Shown: positions 17,655-28,177 of the stretch, piece by piece | Layout of the letters: each line of letters begins with the position of its first letter | Position numbering within the stretch: position 1 is the first letter of the stretch | From: Gemmatimonadetes bacterium T265 | GTDB taxonomy: Bacteria; Gemmatimonadota; Gemmatimonadetes; Gemmatimonadales; Gemmatimonadaceae | DNA: 64,000 nucleotides | Assembly (NCBI GenBank): GCA_019973575.1 | Contig: BPUI01000001.1 | Location: 310,001-374,000 of the forward strand | Reading direction: 5' to 3' | The notes under the pieces: generated by a model | The model's database searches: none | The model's input: the letters and a program-made list of their open reading frames with translations, nothing else | Told to the model about the DNA's origin: nothing | Position numbers and translations under genes: made by a program

Positions 17655-19871
17655 TCACAGATCCCTCCACACCCGCTCCGCCCCGAACGCCCGCGTCACC
17701 GCAGGGTCCCCCGCCGCATCGTCCAGCGCGACCCGCAGCCGCCGCGTCCAGCTCGGAAACCGGTCCGGCCCGACCCCGGGCAGGTTCACCGGCTCGACCT
17801 CACCGACCAGATCCTCGAGCGCGAGCCCGACCAGCCAGCTCGGCGCCCGCCGGAGCACCGCGTGCACCGCCGCGCGCAGCGTGAGGTCGTCGAGCGACTC
17901 GGCCGGGACCGCGTCCGGCACGTCGCCGTGCGCGGCGCCCCGCACGGCCGCCGGGTCCAACACGCCTTCCGCGACGAGCAGTCGGACGAGCTGCGCGCGC
18001 TCCCCCGCGCGCTCCGCGTACGCGGCGTCCGCCTCCTCGTCGGTCGCGAGCAGGTCGAGCTCGCGGCGGAGCGCGACGTCCCGCCCCTGCCACCACCCCG
18101 CGAGCGTCGCGAGGTCGTGCGTGTTCACGGTCGCGAGCGCCGTGCGCGCGTACGTGCGCGGCGGTACGAACGACCCGCCGTCGCCGCGCTCGAAGTAGAG
18201 CACCTTGCTCGACAGCACCCCCCAGCGCGCGAGTCCCGGCCCGACCTCCGGCGGCACCGTGCCGAGATCCTCGCCGACGACGAGCGCGCCCGCGCCGCCG
18301 TTCGCGCGCGCGCTCTCGAGCGCGAGGATGCCTAACAGATCGTCGGCGGGCATGCGGACGTAGGCGCCGTCCCGCCCGGTGCTCCCTGCGGGGATCCAGA
18401 ACTGCCGGAAGAGCCCGATCGCGTGGTCGATCCGCAGCGCCCCCGCGTGCCGCATCGCGCTCCGCACGAGCCGCGTCCACGGCGCGTAGCCCGCGGCGGC
18501 GAGCCGGCGCGGGTCCATCGGCGGGAGCCCCCAGTTCTGCCCGTCGGGGCCTAACGCGTCGGGCGGCGCGCCGAGCGAGACGCCGGTGACGAAGAGCGCC
18601 TGGTCGGCCCAGACGTCGCCGCCGGCCGGCGAGGCACCGACCGCGAGGTCCTGGTACAGCCCGACCGGCATCCCGCGCCCGCGCGCCCGCGCCGCGGCGC
18701 CGGCGAGCTGGGCGTCGAGCTCGAACTGCGCCCAGCGGTGGAAGTCGACCGCCTCCGCGTGGTCCGCGGCGAACGCGCGCACCGCGGCGGGGTCGGCGTC
18801 GCGCAGCTCGGCCGGCCACTCGCGCCACCAGCGGACCTCGCCGCCGCGGAAGCGCTCGTCGAGCGCCTGGAACGTCGCGTACCGGTCGAGCGCGTCGCCC
18901 TGGTCGGCCGCGTACGCGTCGTACGCGCGCCGGCGCGCGTGCCCGGCGGGGAGGCGGCGGAACGCGCGGTGCAGGGCCTCGAGCACGGGCCGCTGCGCGG
19001 CGAGCACCGCGGCGTGGCCGACGCGGTCGGCGGCGCGCAGCGCGCCTAACGCCGCGGCAAGCGCCGGCGCGTCGCGGAGCGCGCGCGCCGCCGCGTCGCC
19101 GGCGAGCTCGGGCACCGCGTCGACGTCGAGGTAGAGGAGGTGCCGGTACACGCGGCTCACCGGCCCGTACGGGCTCGGCTCGTCGCCCGACGTGCGCAGC
19201 GCGTGCAGCGGGTTCACGCCGACGAAGGCGCCGCCGTGATCGGCCGCGAGGTCGACGAGCGCGCCGAGGTCGGTGAGGTCGCCCGCGCCCCAGTTGCGCG
19301 CGCTCCGCACGGCGTACAGGCTCGCGGTGACGCCCGCGACGCGTTCGCCGCCCAACACCGCCGCCGGCGACGCACAGCGCCCCGGCACGACGATCAGGCG
19401 CTGCACGTCCTCGCGGTCGACCCCGGGCCCGGCCGCGCGCGCCGTGAGCGTGTGGTAGCCGAGCGGCGGGTCGGCCGGCAGCTCGAGCGCGACGACGCCG
19501 AGCCGCGCGCGGCGCGCCTCGACCGGGGCGCGGCCGTGCGCCTCGTGCGTCGTCCCGTCCTCGAGCGCGAGGGTGAGGTGCCAGTCGACGGTCCGGCACG
19601 GCGCGCCCGCCAGGTGCAGGCGCACGGCGCCCGCTTCCGCGCCCGCCGCGACGACCCGCGTGGGGGCGAGGAGCCGCACGCGCGCCGCCTCCAACAGGCC
19701 GGCGAGCGTCCGGCGGGCGGCGCGCGCGTCGCCGGCGGCGTGGCCTAACGCGTCGAGGATCCGTTCGCGCGCGGCGTCCGTCGCCGCGCGGTACTGCCCG
19801 TCCATCGCCGTGTACCCCGGCAGCACGCCGGCGTACGCGGCCAGCGCGCGCAGCGAGAGCGCCTCAGCCAT
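17655..19871 (-). CDS. malQ: 4-alpha-glucanotransferase (GH77, amylomaltase)
   Basis: It transfers maltodextrin segments between alpha-1,4-glucans and releases glucose. It has 738 residues, with an N-terminal beta-rich domain (about 1-170) as in E. coli MalQ, then the GH77 barrel. The catalytic region shows ALRIDHAIGLFRQFW (nucleophile Asp), VVGEDLGTVPPEV (acid/base Glu) and NTHDLATLAGWW. SLYAVRSARNWGAGDLTDL starts the barrel. ATG 19871 overlaps the glgB stop by eight bases, so it is the last gene of the glgE-treS-mak-glgX-glgB-malQ unit. Confidence 0.92.
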   Translation of the reverse strand: MAEALSLRALAAYAGVLPGYTAMDGQYRAATDAARERILDALGHAAGDARAARRTLAGLLEAARVRLLAPTRVVAAGAEAGAVRLHLAGAPCRTVDWHLTLALEDGTTHEAHGRAPVEARRARLGVVALELPADPPLGYHTLTARAAGPGVDREDVQRLIVVPGRCASPAAVLGGERVAGVTASLYAVRSARNWGAGDLTDLGALVDLAADHGGAFVGVNPLHALRTSGDEPSPYGPVSRVYRHLLYLDVDAVPELAGDAAARALRDAPALAAALGALRAADRVGHAAVLAAQRPVLEALHRAFRRLPAGHARRRAYDAYAADQGDALDRYATFQALDERFRGGEVRWWREWPAELRDADPAAVRAFAADHAEAVDFHRWAQFELDAQLAGAAARARGRGMPVGLYQDLAVGASPAGGDVWADQALFVTGVSLGAPPDALGPDGQNWGLPPMDPRRLAAAGYAPWTRLVRSAMRHAGALRIDHAIGLFRQFWIPAGSTGRDGAYVRMPADDLLGILALESARANGGAGALVVGEDLGTVPPEVGPGLARWGVLSSKVLYFERGDGGSFVPPRTYARTALATVNTHDLATLAGWWQGRDVALRRELDLLATDEEADAAYAERAGERAQLVRLLVAEGVLDPAAVRGAAHGDVPDAVPAESLDDLTLRAAVHAVLRRAPSWLVGLALEDLVGEVEPVNLPGVGPDRFPSWTRRLRVALDDAAGDPAVTRAFGAERVWRDL

Positions 19872-22353
19872 CCGCCGCCGTCGCGGGCGCCGCCGGGTCG
19901 GCCGCAGGGGCGTCCGCCACGGGAGCGTCCACGGCGGCCGTCGTTCCCGCGGCGCGGGAGGCGGCCGGGGCACCGGTGACGGGAGCGTCCGCCGCGGGAG
20001 CGTCCGCCGCGGGAGCGTCCGCCGCCGAAGCTTCCGCTGCTACGGCGTCCGCCGCCGGCGGGTCTTCCGGGGCGGCCGGCGCCAGGTAGACGACCGCGCC
20101 CAGCGGCGGCAGGTCGAGGCGCACGCTCTGCGCGTGCCCGTGGTACGGCGCCGCCTCGGTCGCGACCTCCGCCGCCGCGCCGAACCCGCTCCCGCCGAAC
20201 GCGGCGTCGTCGCTCGTCAGCGCGCGGCGCCAGGTGCCCGCGACCGGCGCGCCGACGCGGTACCCCGGGCGGACCACCGGCGTGAGGTTGAGCACGACGA
20301 GCGCCGTCGCGTCCCCCGCCCCGCCGCGGCGCACGTAGCTCACCACGCTCTGGTCGCGGTCGTTCACGTCGACCCACGTGAACCCCCACGGCTCGTGGTC
20401 GAGCCGCCAGAACGCGCCCTCCGCCCCGTAGAGTGCGCCTAACGCCCGCACGAACCGCCCGAACGCGGCCCGCGGCTCCGCCGCGCCCGACGCCCAGTCC
20501 AGCCCCGCGTCGTGGTTCCACTCGCCCCACGGCGCGAGCTCGGTCCCCATGAAGAGCAGCTTCTTGCCCGGCCGCGTGTACTGGTAGGCGAGCAGCAGCC
20601 GCAGGTTCGCGAGCCGCCGCCACGGGTCGCCCGGCATCTTGTGCAACAGCGAGCCCTTGAGGTGCACGACCTCGTCGTGCGACAGCGGCATGATGAAGTG
20701 CTCGCCGTACTCGTACATCATCGCGAACGTCAGCCGGTCGTGGTGGTACCGGCGGTAGAGCGGGTCCTCGGCGAAGTACTCCAGGGTGTCGTGCATCCAC
20801 CCCATGTTCCACTTGAACGTGAACCCGAGCCCGCCCTCGCGCGCGGGCTTCGTCACCGCCGGCCACGCCGTGCTCTCCTCGGCCACGGTGAAGCACCCCG
20901 GGCACTCCTCCGCGACCGCCGTGTTCACCGCGCGGAGGAAGTCGATCGCCTCGAGGTTCTCCCGCCCGCCGTACCGGTTGGGCAGCCACTGCCCGGCCTG
21001 GCGCGAGTAGTCGAGGTAGAGCATGCTCGCCACCGCGTCGACGCGCAGCCCGTCGACGTGGAACTCCTGCAGCCAGTAGAGCGCGTTGGCGAGCAGGAAG
21101 TTGCGCACCTCGTGCCGCCCGTAGTTGAAGATCAGCGTGCCCCAGTCGGGGTGCTCGCCGAGGCGCGGGTCGGCGTGCTCGTAGAGCGCGGTGCCGTCGA
21201 AGCGGCGGAGCGCGTGGTCGTCCTTGGGGAAGTGCGCCGGCACCCAGTCGACGATCACGCCCACGCCCACCTGGTGCAGCGTGTCGACGAGGAAGCGGAA
21301 GTCGTCGGGCGTGCCGTAGCGCGACGTCGGCGCGTAGAAGCCCGTGACCTGGTAGCCCCACGACCCGTAGAACGGGTGCTCCGCGACCGGCAGCAGCTCG
21401 ACGTGCGTGAAGCCGTACGCGCGGGCGTGCTCGGCCAACCGGGGCGCGAGCTCGCGGTACGTCAGCAGCCGCTCCGGGTCACGCGGGTCGCGCATCCACG
21501 AGCCGAGGTGGACCTCGTAGATCGCCATCGCCTCGCGCAGCGGCTCGCGCGACGGGCGCGCGGCCAGCCACGAGGCGTCGCCCCAGGCGTACGCCTCGCT
21601 GTCGACGACGAGGCTCGCCGTCCCCGGCGCCTGCTCCATCTTGAAGGCGAGCGGGTCCGTCTTCCGCCGGAGCGCGCCCTCGCGCGTGATCAGCTCGTAC
21701 TCGTAGCGCGCGCCGGCCGCGAGGCCGGGGACGAACAGCTCCCACACGCCCGCCGAGCCGAGGCGGCGCATCGGGTAGCGGCGGCCGTCCCAGCGGCAGA
21801 AGTCGCCGACGACGCTCACCCGCTGCGCGTTGGGCGCCCAGACCGCGAACGCGACCCCCGCCGTGCCGTCGACGGCGCGCGGGTGCGCGCCGAGCACGGT
21901 CCAGAGCCGCCGGTGCGTGCCCTCGCCGATGAGGTAGAGGTCGACGTCGCCTAACGTCGGCAGGAAGCGGTACGCGTCGTCGGTCGTCCACGCCGCGCCG
22001 TCCGGGAAGTGGAAGCGGAGCCGGTAGCGGAGCGGCAGCGTCTCGCCCGGCAGGAACGCCGCGAAGAAGCCCGGCGCCTCGCGCCGCAGCTCCAACGTCG
22101 CCGCGACGTCTCCCTGCTGGGGCGGCAGCACGCACTCGGCCCGCACCGCCTCGGGGTGCCACGCGCGCACGACGACGCCCGCCAGCCCGTCGACCTCCGC
22201 CGGGTGCGCCCCGAGCAGCGCGTGCGGTTCGGCCAGCCGCCCCGCCGTGAGGCGCGCGACCTCGTAGGGCGAGGCGTGCGGGGCCGCGACCGCGATCGGG
22301 GTCTGCGCGGCGGCGGGCGTGGCCTCGGAAGTCCGGATCTCGTCTGCGCTCAC
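19864..22353 (-). CDS. glgB: 1,4-alpha-glucan branching enzyme (GH13_9)
   Basis: It makes alpha-1,6 branches in glycogen-like glucan. It has 829 residues: an extra N-terminal CBM48-like module (ALLGAHPAEVDGLAGVVVRAWHP), the main CBM48 (HRRLWTVLGAHP, VWAPNAQRVSVVGDFCRWDGR), then the catalytic barrel. Active-site strings are VDGLRVDAVASMLYLDY (Asp), VAEESTAWPAV (Glu) and LSHDEVVHLKGS (Asp). The last ~65 residues form an Ala/Asp/Pro-rich tail with ADAPA repeats, absent from E. coli GlgB. The GTG start at 22353 overlaps the glgX stop (GTGA). Confidence 0.94.
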   Translation of the reverse strand: MSADEIRTSEATPAAAQTPIAVAAPHASPYEVARLTAGRLAEPHALLGAHPAEVDGLAGVVVRAWHPEAVRAECVLPPQQGDVAATLELRREAPGFFAAFLPGETLPLRYRLRFHFPDGAAWTTDDAYRFLPTLGDVDLYLIGEGTHRRLWTVLGAHPRAVDGTAGVAFAVWAPNAQRVSVVGDFCRWDGRRYPMRRLGSAGVWELFVPGLAAGARYEYELITREGALRRKTDPLAFKMEQAPGTASLVVDSEAYAWGDASWLAARPSREPLREAMAIYEVHLGSWMRDPRDPERLLTYRELAPRLAEHARAYGFTHVELLPVAEHPFYGSWGYQVTGFYAPTSRYGTPDDFRFLVDTLHQVGVGVIVDWVPAHFPKDDHALRRFDGTALYEHADPRLGEHPDWGTLIFNYGRHEVRNFLLANALYWLQEFHVDGLRVDAVASMLYLDYSRQAGQWLPNRYGGRENLEAIDFLRAVNTAVAEECPGCFTVAEESTAWPAVTKPAREGGLGFTFKWNMGWMHDTLEYFAEDPLYRRYHHDRLTFAMMYEYGEHFIMPLSHDEVVHLKGSLLHKMPGDPWRRLANLRLLLAYQYTRPGKKLLFMGTELAPWGEWNHDAGLDWASGAAEPRAAFGRFVRALGALYGAEGAFWRLDHEPWGFTWVDVNDRDQSVVSYVRRGGAGDATALVVLNLTPVVRPGYRVGAPVAGTWRRALTSDDAAFGGSGFGAAAEVATEAAPYHGHAQSVRLDLPPLGAVVYLAPAAPEDPPAADAVAAEASAADAPAADAPAADAPVTGAPAASRAAGTTAAVDAPVADAPAADPAAPATAADG
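19981..20025 (-). repeat. 15-bp tandem repeat encoding the glgB tail
   Basis: Three direct copies of GGGAGCGTCCGCCGC (plus strand), with degenerate copies on both sides, encode a repeated ADAPA pentapeptide in the C-terminal extension of GlgB. Copy number may vary by slippage. The peptide is predicted to be disordered. Confidence 0.8.
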
Positions 22354-24827
22354 GGCTCGTTCTCGGGCTCGGGTTCGGCGCGCGCGTCGGCGCCGTCGCT
22401 CTCGTCGGCCGCGCCGTTCTGGCGCGCCTCCGGCGGGACGTACTCCGACGGCCGCTTCGGCCCGACCGTCGTCGGCTGTGCGGCGAGCGGCACGCCGGGC
22501 GTCGTCCGGGGCACGCCGGCCGACGCGGGCTCGATCGGCTCGTGCGCCTCGGGGTGGGCCTCGTCGACGTCGCGCGCCGGGCCGGAGCCGCCGGTGAACG
22601 CGCCGCGGCCGCTGACGGCGATCGTGTTCACGAACGCGGCCTCCTCCGGGTCCCCGGCCGCGAGCGCGAGCCGCCGCTCCGAGCCGTAGCGGAGCAGCAC
22701 GAGCGAGAAGCCCTGCACGCGGAGCGTCTTCCCCGTGATCTCGCCGCGCGCGTCGTCGTTCGCCGTGTCGAGCAGCGTCGCCCACCCGCTCCCGTGCCCG
22801 TCGTGCGCGCCGCCTAACGGCGGCGCGCCCGCGACCACCGGGAGGGTGAAGCGGACCGGGTCGTAGCCGCCGTTGAGGATCAGCAGCATCGTGTCGCCCT
22901 TCACCGGGCGCCCGCGGTCGTCGGTCTCGTCGGCCGCGTCGCCGTTAATGAGCATGCCGAGCGTGCGGCGCGACCGGTCGTTCCAGTCGTGCTGCGTCAT
23001 CTCGGAGCCATCGGGGCGGAGCCACGCGAGGTCCTTCGCCCCGGCGGCGCCGACGGGCCGCCCGCGGAAGAAGCTGCGGCGGCGGAGTACCGGGTTGGCG
23101 TGCCGGATCGCGATCACGCGCCGCGTGAAGTCGCGCAGCTCCTCCTGCCACGGCGCCAGGTCCCAGTCGACCCACGACGTCGCGTTGTCCTGCGCGTACG
23201 CGTTGTTGTTCCCGCCCTGCGTGCGCCCGATCTCGTCGCCGTGCGCGAGCATCGGGACGCCCTGCGAGAAGGCGAGCGTGGCGATGTAGTTGCGGACCGC
23301 CCGCCGCCGCCGCGCGAGCACGGCCGGCTTGTCGGTCTCGCCCTCGACGCCCCAGTTGCGCGAGAGGTTGTCGTCGTGGCCGTCGCGGTTCCCCTCGCCG
23401 TTCGCCTCGTTGTGCTTCTGCTCGTAGCTGACGAGGTCGCGCAGCGTGTAGCCGTCGTGCGCGGTGACGAAGTTGATGCTCGCGTAGGCCGCGCGGTCGC
23501 TCCACGCGTACACGTCGCTCGACCCCGACAGGCGGCTCGCCAGCTCGGGCACGACGCCCTGGTCGCCGCGCCAGAAGCGACGCACGCAGTCGCGGTACTG
23601 CGCGTTCCACTCCGCCCAGCCCACCGGGAAGTTCCCGGCCTGGTAGCCGCCCGGCCCGACGTCCCACGGCTCGGCGATCAGCTTCACGCGGCTCAGCACC
23701 GGGTCCTGGTGGATGATGCCGAAGAACGCCGCGAACCGGCTCACCTCGAACTTCTCGCGCGCGAGCACCGGCGCGAGGTCGAAGCGGAAGCCGTCGACGT
23801 GCATCTCGGTCACCCAGTAGCGGAGCGAGTCCATGACGAGCTGGATCGTCCGCGGGTGCCTCACGTCGAGCGTGTTGCCCGTGCCGGTGAAGTCGACGTA
23901 GAAGCGCTCGTCGCCCGGCACGAGGCGGTAGTACGCGCGGTTGTCGACGCCGCGCAGCGAGAGCGTCGGCCCGAGGTGGTTCCCCTCCCCCGTGTGGTTG
24001 TACACGACGTCGAGGATCACCTCGATCCCCGCCGCGTGCAGCTTCTTCACCATCGTCTTGAACTCGTAGACCTGCCGCCCGCGGAGCGCCCCCTCGGTCG
24101 CGTAGCGGATGTCGGGCGCGAGGAAGGCGATCGAGCTGTAGCCCCAGTAGTTGGTGAGCCCCTTCTGGGCCAGGTGGCGCTCGTCGACGAACTGGTGGAC
24201 CGGCAGCAGCTCGACCGCGGTCACGCCTAACGACTGCAGGTGGTCGAGGATCGGGTCGGTGACGAGGCCGAGGTAGGTGCCGCGGAGCTTGGGGTCGACG
24301 TCGGGGTGCGCGACCGTCATCCCCCGGACGTGCGCCTCGTAGATCACGGTGCGGTTCCACGGCGTGCGCGGCGGCCGGTCGTCGCCCCAGGTGAACGAGT
24401 CGTCGACGACGACGCACTTCACCGCGCCCGACGTCTCGTCCTCGGGGTCGAGGGTGAGGTCGAGCCGCGGGTCGCCGACCTTGTAGGCGAACAGCGCGTC
24501 GCTCCACCGGATCGCGTTGCTCACCGCCTTCGCGTACGGGTCGATGAGCAGCTTGGCGGGGTTGAAGCGGTCCCCCTGGGCCGGCGCGTAGGGCCCGTGC
24601 ACGCGGTAGCCGTAGAGCTGCCCCGGGCGCACGTCAGGCAGGTAGCAGTGCCACACCTGGTCGCTCCGCTCGCGCATCGGGATGCGCAGCCGCTCGCGCG
24701 CGTCGTCGGGCGCGTCGAAGAGGCAGAGGTCGACGCCGGTGGCGTTCTCGGAGAAGATCGCGAAGTTGACGCCGCCGCCGTCCCAGCTCGCGCCGAGCGG
24801 GAAGGGTTGGCCGGGCCAGACGCGCAT
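22350..24827 (-). CDS. glgX: Glycogen debranching enzyme / isoamylase-type (GH13_11)
   Basis: It hydrolyses alpha-1,6 branches of glycogen or limit dextrin. It has 825 residues, longer than the ~660-710 usual. VWPGQPFPLGASWDGGGVNFAIFSENA is the family start. Catalytic elements are VDGFRFDLAPVLAREKF (Asp), LIAEPWDVGPGGYQAG (Glu) and VTAHDGYTLRDLVSY (Asp). The final ~120 residues form a Pro/Glu/Asp-rich low-complexity tail ending in EPEPENEP. ATG 24827 overlaps the mak stop by one base (TAATG). TreX-like debranching would feed linear chains to TreY, GlgP and MalQ. Confidence 0.93.
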   Translation of the reverse strand: MRVWPGQPFPLGASWDGGGVNFAIFSENATGVDLCLFDAPDDARERLRIPMRERSDQVWHCYLPDVRPGQLYGYRVHGPYAPAQGDRFNPAKLLIDPYAKAVSNAIRWSDALFAYKVGDPRLDLTLDPEDETSGAVKCVVVDDSFTWGDDRPPRTPWNRTVIYEAHVRGMTVAHPDVDPKLRGTYLGLVTDPILDHLQSLGVTAVELLPVHQFVDERHLAQKGLTNYWGYSSIAFLAPDIRYATEGALRGRQVYEFKTMVKKLHAAGIEVILDVVYNHTGEGNHLGPTLSLRGVDNRAYYRLVPGDERFYVDFTGTGNTLDVRHPRTIQLVMDSLRYWVTEMHVDGFRFDLAPVLAREKFEVSRFAAFFGIIHQDPVLSRVKLIAEPWDVGPGGYQAGNFPVGWAEWNAQYRDCVRRFWRGDQGVVPELASRLSGSSDVYAWSDRAAYASINFVTAHDGYTLRDLVSYEQKHNEANGEGNRDGHDDNLSRNWGVEGETDKPAVLARRRRAVRNYIATLAFSQGVPMLAHGDEIGRTQGGNNNAYAQDNATSWVDWDLAPWQEELRDFTRRVIAIRHANPVLRRRSFFRGRPVGAAGAKDLAWLRPDGSEMTQHDWNDRSRRTLGMLINGDAADETDDRGRPVKGDTMLLILNGGYDPVRFTLPVVAGAPPLGGAHDGHGSGWATLLDTANDDARGEITGKTLRVQGFSLVLLRYGSERRLALAAGDPEEAAFVNTIAVSGRGAFTGGSGPARDVDEAHPEAHEPIEPASAGVPRTTPGVPLAAQPTTVGPKRPSEYVPPEARQNGAADESDGADARAEPEPENEP

Positions 24828-26256
24828 TAGAGAGCGGGCGCGGCGAGCCGCGCGAGGCCGGCGAGCGGGATCCCGACCCAGTCGGGGCGGTTCTGGAGTT
24901 CGTAGCGCAATTCGTAGAACAACTTTTCGAGTTCGAAGAGCCGGACCAGCGCGTCCGCGTGCGCCCGGGCCCGAGGAAGGTAGGGTGCGGGACCGGGCCC
25001 GAAGTAGGCCGCGACGAAGGCGTCGCGCGCGGCGCGCTCCCACGCGGCACCATGCGCGGCGTCCGTCGCCCGCTCGCGCGCCGCGAACGCCGCCGCGTAC
25101 GCGAACGATCGCAGCATCCCCGCGACGTCCCGCAGCGGCGAGTGCTTGCGGCGCCGCTCGGCGAGCGGCCGCGCGGGCTCGCCCTCGAAGTCGACGACGA
25201 ACAGCCGGCCGTCGGCGGCGCGGAGCACCTGCCCGAGGTGGTAGTCGCCGTGGTGCCGGATGGCCGTGCCGGCGTCGTCGCCCGCCTCCGCCGCGGCCGC
25301 GTCGACCGGCGCGAGCGCACCCGCCCGGTCGAGCACCGCCCCGGGGAGGCGCGTGCCGGCCGCGTCGGCGGCGACGTGCATCGCGTCGTACGCGGCGTGC
25401 GCGCCGGCCGCCCACCGGCGCACGTCGTCGAGGCGCGCCGGCTCGGGGGCGAAGTCGGCGTGCGCGGCGTCGCCCGCCAGCGCGTCGTGCAGCGCGCGCG
25501 TCACCGCGCCGAGCCGCCCCGCCTCGGCCGCGTACGCCGCCGCGTCCGCCCGCCCGCCTAACGCGTCGCCGGCGGCGCGCACCGCGTACGCCCACGCGTC
25601 CTCCGCGCCCGGCACGAGCGCCTGCGCCATCGCGATCGTCGCCTCCCCACCGGCGCGGCGGAGGGTGACGGTCCCGTACAGCCGCGGCACGTGTGCGAAG
25701 CCGCGCTCGGTGAGGAAGCGGCCGATCTCGACGTCCGGGTTCTCCCCGACTTCGACGCGGCGGAACAGCTTCAGGATGATCGCGCCGTCGTACACGATCG
25801 ACGTGTTGCTCTGCTCGACCGTGCCGACGCGCGACGTCCGGACCGACGGGATCGCATCCGGATCGGGCGCGCGGGCGACGACGGCGTCGCCCGCGAACGC
25901 GGCCGCACCCCGCAGCGCGTCGAGCAGCCGCAGGCGGAACTCCGCGTCGAACGTCGCGTCGAACACCGCCGTCCCGCCGTCGTCGGCGAGGCGGTCGGCC
26001 GCGGGCGGGACATCCGCGTGCGTGACCGGCCGGACGACGAGCGGCATGAGCAACTCGTACGGCGCGCCGCCGTCGACCCGCACGCGTTCCACGAACAGCT
26101 GCACCGACGGCTCGTGGAAGACCACGCCCGCGCTCCCGCCGCCGAGCACGTGCAACTCGCCGCCGCGCGCGCCCGACCAGCGGCGCCCCGCGAGGTACGC
26201 GGCGAGTCGGTCCGCCGGGACGGCGAGTCCGGTGGCGTTAGGCGGGGGCGCGGCGC

Positions 26257-26260
<4 letters not shown>
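24827..26260 (-). CDS. mak: Maltokinase (trehalose synthase-associated, Pep2-type)
   Basis: It phosphorylates maltose with ATP to alpha-maltose-1-phosphate, the donor for GlgE. It has 477 residues. The N-terminal cap reads [17 protein letters not shown]. The aminoglycoside-phosphotransferase-like core has a Lys in [15 protein letters not shown], the catalytic loop [17 protein letters not shown] and the metal-binding [32 protein letters not shown], all typical of Mak/Pep2. In many genomes it is fused to TreS; here the genes are separate but overlap by four bases (GTGA at 26257-26260). The start codon is GTG. Confidence 0.92.
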
Positions 26261-27979
<1,719 letters not shown>

Positions 27980-27984
<5 letters not shown>

Positions 27985-28084
27985 CCTGAGCGCAGCGAAG
28001 GATCGTTGTGCCGGCCGACGAACCGCGGTGCCGTCGCCGGGGAGAGCGATCCTTCCCCTCCGCTGCGCTCCGGGTCAGGATGAC
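27980..28084. repeat. Palindromic intergenic repeat, copy A (glgE-treS gap)
   Basis: One of three copies in the window of an inverted-repeat element whose ends read GTCATCCTGAGCGCAGCG outward-in. The left arm is 27980-28005 and the right arm 28047-28084; the right arm carries small insertions, so the stem is imperfect. The left end contributes the ATG of treS. Similar copies are at 33359-33486 and 47526-47631. Confidence 0.85.
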
Positions 28085-28177
28085 ACGCCGCGGCGCGCAT
28101 CCCCGGTTCTCCACCCCGAAGTGCGAGCCGCGACATCCTACGCTCGGGGCGCGACGTGCGCCGCCCCGGGCCCCCGC

